Notes: generated by a model not told the origin, from the sequence alone. Positions 1-9,290 are shown, numbered from the stretch's first letter. The stretch is DNA of 45,136 nt from Chara braunii (GCA_003427395.1 BFEA01000174.1:1601845-1646980), one strand, 5' to 3'. Numbers and translations: made by a program.

Positions 1-158
1 CTCCTTTGTATAATCTCCCTCCTCTCTCTTCGTCTGTGTATGATTATCTCATCTCATTCAGTCTGGATACGATTTTGACTATTAGTAATTATCAGTTGGA
101 TGACATTCTTTTGGACTTGCATTGTTGACGACTGTCTTCAAAATTTGGGTTCATTGCA
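1..158 (+). repeat. 3' edge of a 5' LTR, element I (partial)
   Basis: This is the stretch immediately upstream of a primer-binding site for initiator Met tRNA. It ends in CA at 157-158, as LTRs do, followed by three bases and then the PBS. The left part lies outside the window, so the LTR cannot be measured. I found no clean second copy of this stretch downstream of the element's chromodomain; only a short similarity (ggacttgYattgttg) recurs near 6,652. The identification as an LTR rests on the PBS and on the gag-pol order that follows. Confidence 0.45.
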
Positions 159-161
159 ATT

Positions 162-173
162 TGGTATCGGAGC
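162..173 (+). other. Primer-binding site, initiator Met tRNA
   Basis: The sequence tggtatcggagc matches 11 of 12 bases of the complement of the 3' end of plant initiator Met tRNA (TGGTATCAGAGC), the usual minus-strand primer of plant LTR retrotransposons. It lies 3 nt after a CA that can be the LTR end. A perfect version of the same site occurs at 39,587 in element V. Confidence 0.6.
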
Positions 174-261
174 AGTTCTCCTGATGACGACGAGTGTACA
201 CGTGTGCACACGCCAAGTGGCGCGCAGGCAAGTGTGGTGCACACGTGTGTTGAATAGGTGA

Positions 262-848
262 TGACGTGGCAAGAGACACGCCAGGGGTGCTAACGTGGCA
301 CAAACTTCACTGGCGCGAAGACACCATCGGGGTTACTCCATTGGCGAGAGGAGATCCCAACGAGGTTGCTGACGTGGCAGTAGGGACCGCGACCAAGAGA
401 TACCGACCGCCAGCCTGGATCGCGATAGTGACCCGGCGTCGCGATTCCCTGTTGACGTGGCATATTTTGTGCCATGTTTGAAGACCTTGTTGATTGATTG
501 CTGATGTGGCAGTTTTATGCTGCTGACGCGTGACAGGGTCTACTGCAGATGCTGACGTGGCCTTTGGGAAAAGGATTGATTGCTGACATGGCAGTTAGCA
601 AGTCATCACACCTTTCTTCGTGAGGTGGTGACTACCTGCTGACGTGGCATCGGTCTCCTTGGATGACGTGGCATTGTCTAACTGGCTCGAACGGCGACGG
701 TATCGCAACGTGACGCGTAAAAGTGGCACGTGGGAAGGATCAGAGTACACATTTGCTGATGTGGCATCCCCACCGCTGGTTGATTAGATTATGATGTGCT
801 GACGTGGCAGGATCTGTTGTGTTGGCACTCCAGGGATGACACGTGGCA
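262..848 (+). promoter_or_regulatory. Array of TGACGTGGC (ACGT-core) boxes in the leader of element I
   Basis: Seven exact copies of TGACGTGGC start at 262, 370, 453, 553, 640, 664 and 800. Near copies start at 291 (TAACGTGGC), 502 and 757 (TGATGTGGC), 584 (TGACATGGC) and about 837. They are scattered, not strictly tandem, in an otherwise unrelated leader between the PBS and gag. ACGT-core sites of this form are the classic C/G-box hybrid target of plant bZIP factors. Binding here is inference; a decayed minisatellite is the alternative. Exact or near copies recur at about 6,543-6,615 in the fragment that follows element I. Confidence 0.5.
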
Positions 849-1107
849 GGCAGGATTACTGCCAAGTAAGAGAAGCATTCTGAAGACGACGGTGGTATAG
901 CTGACGGAACCGACTATATAGTTGTAGTGCTATCTGTCAGGAAGAATGCATCATTGCACCGACATCAGGAAGATACAGCGGGTGGAAGAAGGTTGCTGAC
1001 AAACTGTTTGTTGTTGTTGTTGGCATACTTACCTTGTTGTTGCTGTGTTGTGGTGCTTGCGTACTTGTGTGTTGTGTCTGATCACACGGGCTTGATGTAG
1101 TACCTGT

Positions 1108-1989
1108 ATGCTCGTAGGGCGTCATCGCACAAACAGAAGAACAACAATTAGTATAAGTAGAGATCTGTTTCCTTTTATTTCTTTTTATTTTTCTATTCCA
1201 TTAAATATTGTCTCAAATCTGATTTCCAAGATGTTTAGTGTGTGGAAATTACTCTTGCTTCTTTTTTCGATGACATTCTTAGCGGGTGAAGGATCTTCCG
1301 GTCCCAAGACTAGGAGACAACATGAAACAAAGAAACAAGAGTTAATGGCTCTATGGAACCAGCTGTTGAATGATTTGCATCTGTCCGGACCGGACGTCGA
1401 ACGACACGTTCGTAATCTGTTTGATTTGCAGACGGTAAAGAACCGTCTGAAGCAAGCAATTACGGCCGCGAAAGTTGTGGCTGCCGGGACCGAAGTGTCT
1501 AAAATGATGGCCCAATGCCAGAAGGCGCTGGACCAGTTTGCTATCAAGCAGCTGGAAGAAGTCATGGAGTTGTCTAGAAAAAGGAAAATCAGACCAGAAG
1601 TGACCGAGGCTACGATTGACGTGAACATCCAACAATTAAGAGAGGCGTTGGCTGCAGAAGAAAGGAAGAAAGAAGAACTAGCCCGAAAACATGAATAGGA
1701 ATCGAGGTGGGAACAGAAAGTGAAAGAAATCAGACAAGTGATAGGAATAGAAGGAAAGGAACAGACTGACATAACACAAACGTTGTATCACATCATGACT
1801 TACCTCACCTTCTTGGAAGAAAAAATTGACATACAACAAAGTCTGTTAGACGAGATCGTTGTAGGATTGCGAACTGTCACAAACATTGTGAAAGGAAAGC
1901 ATTCGGTAGAAAGAAAAGAAGAAGAGAAGGAAGAAAAGAAAGAAGTCGAAAAGTTGATGAGTGATGCAATGAAGTCTGCTGATAGATAA
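1108..1989 (+). pseudogene. gag: Gag N-terminal coiled-coil region, element I, one in-frame UAG
   Basis: One frame runs from 1,108 to 1,989, interrupted only by UAG at 1,696-1,698. Translation resumes in the same frame with E-S-R-W-E-Q-K, so the UAG most simply replaces a Gln codon. The protein is Lys/Glu-rich and predicted helical, typical of the long coiled coil ahead of the capsid domain in some Ty3/gypsy Gag proteins. The ATG at 1,231 would give a start with a hydrophobic run (W-K-L-L-L-L-L-F) that looks like a signal peptide, which is odd for Gag. The terminal stop at 1,987-1,989 is created by the inversion junction that follows. No function is likely in the present state. Confidence 0.65.
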
Positions 1990-2470
1990 TGCTTCCACTG
2001 AGGTTCAATGTCTTTGCCAAATGGTGGCGAGCTGGTCAAAGCCCTTATCGGTCGTTGTCTTATCCAAAAAGCGTTCCTTGATCTCACCAAGGAACTGCTT
2101 CAGGTTCAACGTGGCAGCCCACTAACCAATGTCATGAAAACCTGCAGCATTGGCTTCGGCCAGTACCCATTCCTTTGCTTCCCCCCCTAGACAAAAAGTG
2201 GAGAAAGCAACTTGCGACTCAGGTTCGACAGGGGCCGTACTACAATATGTTTGTATTTCCGTTATCCAGAGCAACAAATTCTCATCCTTTTTGTTGCAAA
2301 ACGTAAAAGGCAATTTCATCTTCACTTTTTCTTTTCTTTTTAGCTTCTCCGGTTCCGTACTTACCTTACCTTGCGGAAACTTTGGAGGTGGAGAGGAAGG
2401 AGGAGTGTTCGGTGGGGAAGACGGCGTACTCAGTCCTCCCCCATTAGACGGCTTCCCTCCTCCATCTGAT
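1990..2470 (-). pseudogene. gag: Inverted block of gag capsid, element I
   Basis: Read on the minus strand from about 2,470 down to 1,990, this block encodes a Pro/Ser-rich linker and then a retrotransposon Gag capsid domain (LPFTF, LLLWITEIQTY, FSTFCLGGEAKEW, WAATLNLKQFLGEIKERF, ATIWQRH). It belongs between the plus-strand pieces on either side. The upstream piece stops at about 1,989, and the downstream piece resumes on the plus strand at DRLLQVPGLNVQDNQVLYI (from about 2,468). In-frame stops within it replace Gln (TAG at H-D-I-G-stop-W) and Trp (TGA at W-Q-R-H-stop-T). The block is therefore a local inversion of about 480 bp inside one gag gene. Confidence 0.7.
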
Positions 2471-3063
2471 CGGTTGCTGCAAGTTCCTGGATTGAACGTG
2501 CAAGACAACCAAGTCTTGTATATTTATTCCCTCGCTCTGCCCGAGCACATTCGTTGACAACTCGTGGCAGAATCGAATTTCAGAAAGTATAATTATAGGC
2601 AATTTCGCGATTTGGCTATCCAGAGCAAATGACTTCGCAGGTAAAGAATTCATATGCATCTGTGGTAAAGTATGGTGGTGAAGCAGGTGCAGGTGCAGGC
2701 AAGCGGGTACTTTGGCGCCAAAAGCTTCAGGACCACACCCTCGTCGTCTTTGATGACGATACTGTGGAGAAGTGGTCATTGAAGGCCGAAGGTGTGGTGA
2801 GCAGTAGTGATTTCGGGAAGGGGGAAGTCACTACTGTCGTGGTCAGCAAGGGAGGACCACGACCGCCAGTTAAGATGAAGAAGCCACGCTCGTTCCCAGA
2901 GCATCTCGGGATTGCGACCGGGAAGCCATGGGAAAAGATGAGAATTTCACAAGAATTATGGCAGGAAAGAATGAACAATGTGCAATGTTTAAAGTGCGGT
3001 ACTGCAGGGCCCGTGATTGCTTGGTGTCCACTTATTCTGAACCCAAAAGCGAGCAACCAGTAG
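2468..3063 (+). pseudogene. gag: Gag C-terminal part with a broken zinc knuckle, element I
   Basis: Plus-strand continuation of gag after the inversion: the end of the capsid domain (QVLYIYSLALPEHIR, then stop, then QLVAESNFRKYNYRQFRDLA), a frameshift near 2,627, and a Lys-rich region starting at 2,629. It ends in a nucleocapsid motif, CLKCGTAGPVIAWC. This is the C-X2-C-X4-H-X4-C knuckle with His replaced by Pro. The knuckle normally binds zinc and packages element RNA, and the change would abolish metal binding. A frame change follows before the protease. Confidence 0.6.
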
Positions 3064-3629
3064 GAGTAGCATCTGCTCCTAATGAGTTGAAGGGCTTGGA
3101 TCAAGATGAAGGTAAGGCACGTACTAACCCTTCCAACCCTTTGACTCGCACGACAAAGGATGGTTCTTCTTCGACCCATTGTCCGGAACACCTTGAACCT
3201 GTCTTATGTACTGTCTCTCTGGATGACTCTCTTGACGAGCTTGGTAATGAGTTGCTAGCATTACGAAGCTCGTGGACTAAGAAATCTAAGTCTAAGGGTG
3301 ACCTACTATTCTCAGACGTAGAGATTGCACGTACACGTGTGGGCGCACTATTATCCGAGAAAGCAATCCGGAAGTTGCATCTCGGAATGAAGTTAAAAAA
3401 TTTGTCTCGACCAATCACGTCTATCCTAGCTGACAAAAACACGATCACTGTCTCGCAATATGTTGACCGTGTGAAGTGTCGATTCCGTACCAAGGAAGGA
3501 AAAAAAACTGTTCACGAGGTGTCCTTTCTTGCAGAGAAGAAGTTACCTTTTTATTTGATTCTGGGAATGGGCTGGCACGAGGAAGCCAACCCAAATATCG
3601 ATTTCAAAGAGAAGATTGTGCAATTGTGA
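3064..3629 (+). pseudogene. Aspartic protease (retropepsin), element I, active site deleted
   Basis: The frame ending in TGA at 3,629 aligns along its length with the protease at 7,128-7,628: shared blocks are KLHLGMK(L/V)K, S-x-L-A-D-(K/N), QYVDRVKCRF against EYVEGVKGNF, and YLILGMGW against DMILGTDW. The catalytic motif (I-D-S-G-S-T-R-S-Y-I in the relative) is missing. The sequence passes from V-G-A-L-L directly to S-E-K-A-I-R, as if about 10 codons were removed cleanly. The product could not be a protease. The region upstream (3,064-3,280) is a Ser/Thr-rich linker. Confidence 0.6.
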
Positions 3630-3644
3630 GATGCACACTCTAAA

Positions 3645-4530
3645 TTGAAACCTATCAAAAAGTATCATAAGTCTGGCTCTAACTCTATGGTTTTAGTAAC
3701 GAAAGCAGGTGAGTCTTCTACTTCCTATCCTTCTTCAACTGAAAAACTCCTAAGCGAATATAAAGATTTATTAAGTGAACCAACAAGAATAAATGAATGT
3801 GAAATTGAGGAACTACGAAAACAACTGCAAGATTTAACAAAAAAAGGATGGATTCGCCGTAGCTCCTCTTCTTATTGTGCCCCCTGTCTTATTTGTGCCC
3901 AAAAAGGAAGGTGAATAGCGTCTTTATATTGACTACCGCGGGTTGAATGTTGTCACTGTTAAGAATGTCGAACCTCTACCTCGAATTTACGACTTGTTAG
4001 ACCAGTTGCAAGGCTGTAAATATTTTAGTAAGATTGATCTGAAGTCTGGGAACCATCAGATCGAGGTGGAACCCACGGATCAACATAAGACCGCATTCCG
4101 AACGAGGTATGACCATTACGAGTTTGTGGTAATGCCCTTCGGACTGACTAATGCCCCAACGACCTTCCAAAGGTTTATGAAAGAACTTTTTCGTCAATGG
4201 TTAGACAAGTTCGTAATTGTCTATCTCGATGATATTCTAATGTACAGTAAGACATTAGAAGATCATGAGAAACACCTTCGTCTGGTGCTATAGAAGTTGC
4301 GAGAGGGTAATTCCAAGAAGTCTGAGTTTGCTAAGTCTGAAGTGTTATACTTATGACGCATAGTGAACAAAGAAGGTCTAAGGTCGGAAGAGAAAACGAT
4401 TTCAGCAATTAGAGATTGCCCACAACCTAAGTCTATAACTGAATTGCGATCTTTCCTTGGTTTAGCCAGTTACTACAGGAAGTTTGTCGGGAACTTCTTC
4501 TTGATCGTTGCACCAAATTGTTAAAGAAAG
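3645..4530 (+). pseudogene. pol: Reverse transcriptase, element I
   Basis: Ty3/gypsy RT in pieces. The N-terminal part (ELRKQLQDLTKKGWIRRSSS) is followed by a frameshift near 3,890, then E-G-E[14 protein letters not shown], where a TAG sits in place of the usual Trp. The palm follows: [10 protein letters not shown] at about 4,020, MPFGLTNAP, and the catalytic YLDD at 4,222-4,233. TAG at 4,291 and TGA at 4,357 interrupt the connection segment (KLREGNSKKSEFAK, RIVNKEGL). FLGLASYYRKFV closes the domain. The order and motifs are diagnostic; several stops make it inactive. Confidence 0.8.
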
Positions 4531-4795
4531 GAACTATTTGGTTGTGGGATAAGGACTGTGAGTCTTCCTTTCGGAAATTGAAGTATGCACTACCTCGCTA
4601 CCCTGTCCCTAAGATTGCTGACGCGTCCTTGCCTTTCATTGTCACCACCGACACAAGTCAGTATGGGATTGGCGCTTCTCCAACAGGATGATGGCAAGGG
4701 CTATAGGCCCATAGAGTTTATGTCTACACGATTGTCGTCAAAGACAGTTGCTAACTCCACCTATGAACGGGAACTTTATGCCTTAGAGAACGCTT
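4531..4795 (+). pseudogene. pol: RNase H N-terminal half, element I, truncated
   Basis: Follows RT directly. The motifs PFIVTTDTSQYGIGA, LQQDDGKG, IEFMSTRLSSK and STYERELYAL are the first half of a Ty3/gypsy RNase H (the first Asp and the Glu of the active site). There is a frameshift near 4,675. The rest of RNase H, the tether and the first part of integrase are absent: the reading passes from ALEN into the NG/ERFEWKG segment of integrase. A large internal deletion is the simplest reading, by comparison with element VI on the opposite strand at 42-44.6 kb. Confidence 0.65.
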
Positions 4796-5752
4796 CGAAT
4801 GGAAGGGATTGAAAGAAGACCTACTAACTTATGTACATACCTGTCTGGTGTGTTAGAGAACAAGCCGACGCATGAGAAGCCTGTTGGACTTCTCAGGCAA
4901 TTACCTATACCAAGCGAACTAGGTGAGTCCATCTCAATTGACTTTATGAGTCTGGTTAAAAGTCGCAACGGTAATAGTCAAGTGATTGTGATTGTGGACC
5001 GTTTTTATTCCCTTACCTGCTGAAGCAAGGACTGAACTTGTGATCCAGACAGATGAAATGGGTAATTGAGTATGGTTTTCCTTTATCGTTGTATCTGATC
5101 GAGATGTCAGGTTCACAAGTATGCCATGCCAAAAGCTGATGGAGGCATACGACACACGTTTGACCATGACGTCAGGGCGACACCCTGAAACGAATGGGCA
5201 AAGTGAACAAATGAACCGATTGTGCCAGCAGCTCTTGCGCATGTATGTAAGACCTGATCAAATTGATTGGATGAGAACTTACCCAAGATAGCCAGTGCAT
5301 GTAATAGTAGTGTCCACACCCCTACAGGACGAACGCCTAACGCACTGCACAAGAGATGGAAACCTAGGCGTCCCATTGATGTGTTAACACGGGACCAATT
5401 CCTTAGGCTACCTCCAGGGACACGAGAATATGCAGTTATATTTCAAGAAGACATAAAGAAAGTACAAGAAAACTGAAAGAGAGCTCAAGACCAAATGATT
5501 GAACAAGCTAATAAGCATAGACGACCATCCACATTCAAAGAGGGTGATCTGTTCTGGGTTAAATCCAAGGAGTTTTCAACAAAAAAAAATGTATCTAAAA
5601 AACTGTTGCCTGTCTACTTTGGACCCTGGGAAGTTCTCAAAGTAATTGGAGATGCAGAGGGACCGTCTTATCGCATTGATATCCGCCCTCATCTCAGAAC
5701 GTATCTTGTCCTTCACGCGTCCAAATTGTTGCCCTATGTAGAAGGGAAATAA
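4796..5752 (+). pseudogene. pol: Integrase, element I
   Basis: Integrase begins inside the zinc-binding domain (ERFEWKG, then LKEDLLTYVHTCLVC in a shifted frame). It continues with the core (SIDFMSLVKSRNGNSQVIVIV) and the region around the catalytic Glu (HPETNGQSEQMNRLCQQLLR). The C-terminal GPF/Y-like module is FGPWEVLKVIGD, ending RTYLVLHASKLLPYVEGK with TAA at 5,750-5,752. The same protein is encoded on the minus strand at 41.6-42.9 kb (element VI). Several frameshifts and stops lie between 4,812 and 5,495. The longest clean stretch is 5,495-5,752. Confidence 0.75.
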
Positions 5753-5982
5753 TTTCCCAACAGACCCTCTATGATTCCGCCATCTATGGAAGGCAGATAT
5801 GAAGTAGACAGAATCATAGAGCATGGATACTTCTCTACGGGAGCACGTGGACAACCTCAGAACAGTTCAAGGTACATTTGAAGTCTCAGGCACCATCTGA
5901 GGCTAGATGGTTTAGTAAAAGAAAACTACTTGAAACTGCTCCCGATATTGTTGTTGCTTATGAACGAGGGTTAAAGTCTTAA
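5753..5982 (+). pseudogene. pol: Chromodomain at the C-terminus of pol, element I
   Basis: After the integrase stop the same gene continues with YEVDRIIEHGYFSTGA, then QFKVHLKSQAPSEARWFSK and LLETAPDIVVAYERGLKS, ending in TAA at 5,980-5,982. The first motif and the A-R-W-F-S-K segment are typical of the chromodomain of plant chromoviruses, which guides integration to particular chromatin. Element VI has the matching segment (GGYEVEKILEHGYFS). Frame breaks at 5,752 and near 5,855 show decay. Confidence 0.65.
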
Positions 5983-6021
5983 AAATTTCTGCGGTGGAAC
6001 TCGAAAATGGGCCTGCAGGAA

Positions 6022-6650
6022 TGTAGTAACCCTGTTCAGAAGTAGTCTGGGGCCTAGAACTCTGCCCCAGGCAACGCAGACCAAAGTTGGTCTGCGCTGG
6101 GCTGTGTGACCACACACGCCCAGGCCTGAGTCTATCGCGTTTGGCTGTGTGACCAAACGTTGCACCCAGGAAAGTCAAGGGTCAAAGTCAACTGTAGAGT
6201 CAAAGGTACTGTGCCCAGGCCCTTGGTTGGATACACTCATTTGTCGTGCGCAGGTACCCAGACAAGCATCCAGGCCGAAGGGAATTCAGTTCAGGCCAAT
6301 CTGGGCCTTCGTTTGCATCAAGATCTGGACAGCTCAAGTTTGCAGCATCCGGGGTCTAGACTGCGAGTCAACGCTACTTAATCGTTGACGTCCTTGGCTT
6401 TGACATTCATTCTGTCTTGCGTTGATGTTGACTTCACGCGTTGACTTAACGCTGGCTCGACGTTGCGACGCTGGTATTGTAACTTCGGCGACGCGCTGCT
6501 GGTCCGGCATGTTGGCTGGCTTGCACCTGTCTTCTTGGCATGCTGACGTGGCAGTTGCCATGCGTTGTCGCTGATGTGGCCGCTGCGACGTGTATTATTG
6601 GATGACGTGGCTGCTGCCATTGTTCTACTGTGGCTGACGAGGCGAGGCTA
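6022..6650 (+). repeat. Start of the 3' LTR of element I, passing into another leader-like segment
   Basis: Forty bases after the pol stop the sequence reads tgtagtaaccc, a plausible LTR start. Element VI has tgtaatacccc at the same place after its own pol stop, with similar flanks (tttctgcgRtggaactcg just before). The interior is rich in short GTCAA/GTTGAC motifs. From about 6,540 TGACGTGGC-type boxes reappear (6,543, 6,571 as TGATGTGGC, 6,602), like those of the leader at 262-848. I cannot place the LTR end; element I and the next fragment are fused without a visible PBS. Confidence 0.4.
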
Positions 6651-6798
6651 CGGGACTTGTATTGTTGTTCTGATTATCGTCATTAGGGAGGAGATCGGGT
6701 CCGTGGAGAGATCGTGGATACGTACCTGATGGTCTTCATGTGGACATTGCTCCAGCGCTGATGAGGGACTAATTAGACGTGCCACGGGGCACATTGAG
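6651..6798. other. Spacer with no recognised feature
   Basis: No ORF, PBS or repeat that I recognise. It joins the leader-like segment to the zinc-knuckle repeats of the next gag fragment. Confidence 0.3.
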
Positions 6799-6925
6799 GT
6801 TTAAATGTGGTGACCCCGACAATGTTTTAAATGTGGTGACCCCGACAATGTTTTAAATGTGGTGACCGTCGCAAGGCCCGACAATGTTTTAAATGTGGTG
6901 ACCCCGACCACATAGTTCCCACGTA
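6799..6925 (+). repeat. Stuttered zinc-knuckle coding repeat, element II
   Basis: The string tttaaatgtggtgacc occurs at 6,800, 6,826, 6,852 and 6,888: a 26-bp unit repeated four times, with a 10-bp insertion before the last. In the correct frame one unit encodes C-F-K-C-G-D-P-D, the first half of a Gag CCHC knuckle, and the last copy continues to the His (D-P-D-H-I-V). Because 26 is not a multiple of three, each copy shifts the frame. This points to replication slippage in an already dead gag. Confidence 0.6.
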
Positions 6926-7127
6926 AAAGGGAACAACCAGTAGAGGTTGCAGTTGCCTCTACGGGGACTTGAGACTCAGTCATAAAGATAGATGCGCGCG
7001 TTGAAAAGGCACCCTCCTGTCCGAAAATCCCAATGGCAGAGATTGTTGTAGGCCCCCACCTAGCTAGTTTTCATAGGTTGTTTGTGTTAGGAGCTACCAA
7101 GGTGGTTCCCTCACAAGCATTGGTGAT

Positions 7128-7628
7128 GTGCTGATCACTCGTCGCCACGCTTGGGTCGAAATGAAGAAGAAATTGAAGGGGCAGCTAATAATAGCAGTTG
7201 TTGAGGTGAGTAGAAACAAAATAAGCGCGTTAATAGACAGTGGGTCAACACGTAGTTATATAAGTAGAAGAGTGTTGCAGAAGATGCACCTAGGTATGAA
7301 AGTGAAGACGTTAGATGAGTCGGTCATTAGTAAGTTGGCCGATAATAGAAAGATGATACTGAGCGAGTATGTTGAAGGGGTTAAGGGAAACTTCCGGTTA
7401 GAGGCAGGGGGCAAGGTAGAAAAGTTTCTGCACTCCCTGACACTCTTAGTGGAGGATAATCTTTGTTTTGACATGATTTTAGGAACGGATTGGGGCAATG
7501 CCGCATATGCAGGTATTAAGATGGGCGAGCAAGAGTGTTGGCTGCCCAGTCCCACAGGTGGGAAGAAAACGTTGCGTTCGTTCGGAGTAAAAGGTTCAAC
7601 GGGGGGCCTGGAATTAAACGGTCTTTGA
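7128..7628 (+). CDS. Aspartic protease (retropepsin) fragment, element II
   Basis: A 166-residue open frame ending in TGA at 7,626-7,628. The catalytic motif A-L-I-D-S-G-S-T-R-S-Y-I lies at about residues 35-46, and the second conserved motif D-M-I-L-G-T-D-W near residues 116-123. Retropepsins act as dimers to cut the Gag-Pol polyprotein. The domain looks complete, unlike the relative at 3.1-3.6 kb. It follows the knuckle repeats (gag end), but no RT follows, so it is an isolated piece of an element. The start codon is probably not the true one, since upstream pol/gag sequence is frame-broken. Confidence 0.7.
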   Translation: MLITRRHAWVEMKKKLKGQLIIAVVEVSRNKISALIDSGSTRSYISRRVLQKMHLGMKVKTLDESVISKLADNRKMILSEYVEGVKGNFRLEAGGKVEKFLHSLTLLVEDNLCFDMILGTDWGNAAYAGIKMGEQECWLPSPTGGKKTLRSFGVKGSTGGLELNGL

Positions 7629-7770
7629 AAGCCGTTTAATTCCTCCATACTTCCGTTGAATTCCTGTCGAATTCCCGCTGAATAAAAACGGGGACCCTCC
7701 CGTCATTTTTTTTCAACGGACGAGGTTCGCAGGTGCTCGGGTGCGTGGCCCAGCACCCGCGTGCTATTTA
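7629..7770. other. Non-coding stretch downstream of the protease
   Basis: Contains three related gaattcc/aattcc motifs (7,639-7,676) and no ORF. Perhaps the broken edge of element II. Confidence 0.3.
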
Positions 7771-7773
7771 ACT

Positions 7774-7938
7774 TAAAAAAAAAAAAAGAATCACCCCCCC
7801 TCCCATACCCAAATCCCTCCCCCCCTCCCCAAAAAAAAAAAAAAAACCATCCCTTGCAGACACCCACCATTGCTAGTTGTGTGTACGCATGCGTGTGTGT
7901 GTGTGTGTGTGTTTGTGTTTCTGCCACGGGGGGGGCCC

Positions 7939-7987
<49 letters not shown>

Positions 7988-8172
7988 GTATTGTGCATGT
8001 GCGTGTGTATGTGTTTGTGTATGTGTGTGTTTACGTGTGCATGTGTGCATGTGTGGGTGTATTCCTGTGTGTGTGTTCGTGTGTGTGTGCGTGTGTATTT
8101 GTGTGTGTGTGTGTACGTGTGTTTGTGTGTGTCAGTGTATGTGTATTTATGTGTGTGTGTGTGTATTCTTGT
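7774..8172. repeat. Poly-A/poly-C runs and GT microsatellite
   Basis: A and C homopolymer runs (7,774-7,848) are followed by a (GT)n tract with interruptions from about 7,885 to 8,172. The longest pure run is near 7,942-7,981. Open frames made of Cys-Val repeats across this tract are artefacts. Confidence 0.9.
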
Positions 8173-8372
8173 AACTCTGCGCCCACATCTAAGTATGTTA
8201 CAATGGCACCGAAGTAATCAGCTCGCCTGATCAGCGCATCAGCAACAACATTATATTTCCCTTTTACTGGCCTTAGGTCGAAGTGCACCGAAGAAATCAG
8301 CTCGTCTGATCAGCGCATCAGCAACAACATTATATTTCCCCTGTACTGGCTTTAGGTCAAAGTCAAATTGAT
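8165..8372 (-). pseudogene. pol: RNase H C-terminal scrap with a 79-bp tandem duplication
   Basis: On the minus strand two nearly identical units (8,206-8,284 and 8,285-8,363) each encode D-L-(R/K)-P-V-(K/Q)-G-K-Y-N-V-V-A-D-A-L. This is the last part of Ty3/gypsy RNase H, ending at its final catalytic Asp (normally A-D-A-L-S-R-R; here Ile replaces Ser). The copy nearer 8,170 continues into the tether (DYFGAIVTYLDVGAE). The scrap lies between a GT and a CT microsatellite with no other pol sequence attached. Confidence 0.65.
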
Positions 8373-9279
8373 ATATCTCTTCTTCTTCTTCTTCTTCTTC
8401 CTCCTCTTCCTCGTCCTCCTCCTCCTCCTCCTCCTCCTCCTTCCTCCCTCCTCCTCCTCCCTCCCTCCTTTGCCTCCCTCCCCCCTCCTCCTCCTCCTCC
8501 TCCCTCTTCCTCCTCCTCTCCTTCTGCTCCTCCTCCTCTTCCTCTCCTTCTGCTCCTCCTCCTTCTTCTCCCTCTTCCTCCTCTCCTTCTGCTCCTCCTC
8601 CTCCTGTCCTTCTGCTCCTCCTCCTCCGTACCACTCTACCACTCTTTCATCTGCAACTGCCAAAAGGATTGGTTTGGTACTTCCTGATTGAATGTGTAGG
8701 ATAGGTGGGAGGTGGTCATCAGTGCCTACCAAGCTTGAAATACCACTCTTTCATCTAAGGGTGTCTAACTGCCAAAACAATTGGTTTGGTAGAACCTTGC
8801 ATGGTGGGTACTTCCTCTTCCTCCTCTTCTTCTTCCTCTTCTTCCTCTTCTTCCTCCTGTTCTTCTATTCCTCCTTCTCCTCCTCCCTCTTCTTCTTCCT
8901 CTTCTTCCTCTTCTTCTTCCTCCTCCTCCTCCTCTTCCTCTTCTTCTTCTTCCTCTTCCTCTCCCTCTTCACCTTCTTCCTCCTCTCTTCTTCTTCTTCT
9001 TCCTCTTCTTCCTCCTCTATTCCTCCTCCTCCTCCTCTTCCTCCCCCTCCTCTTTTTCTTCTTCTTCTTCTTCTTCTTCTTCTTCCTTCTTCTGCTTCTT
9101 CTTGCTTCTTCCTGCTTCTCCCTTCTTCTCCCCTCTTCTCCCTTCTTCTCCCTTCTTCTCCTCCTCCTCCTCCTCCATACCATGTTTGTTTCATAACATG
9201 CTTCTTCCTTCTTCTCCCCTATTCTCCCCTCTTCTCCCTTCTTCTCCCTTCTTCTCCTCCTCCTCCTCCTCCATACCAT
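8372..9279. repeat. Long CT-rich (TTC/TCC) microsatellite with an internal duplicated segment
   Basis: Pyrimidine-only blocks at 8,372-8,632, 8,815-9,176 and 9,197-9,274 consist of TTC, TCC and TCTTCC permutations. The last two end with the same tail (many tcc, then ataccatg) followed by tttcataacat, so an 80-100 bp segment is duplicated. Between the blocks, 8,634-8,810 holds two copies of a short unique motif (accactctttcatct, then attggtttggta). Frames rich in Ser, Leu and Phe, or Glu and Arg on the other strand, are artefacts of composition. Confidence 0.9.
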
Positions 9280-9290
9280 GATGTTTCATA

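Noticed and set aside
1185-1772. 195-residue minus-strand frame opposite gag of element I
   Set aside because: It mirrors the coiled-coil Gag frame, is Cys/Ser/Phe-rich and has no family motif.
7761-8230. Cys/Val-rich frames
   Set aside because: They translate the GT microsatellite.
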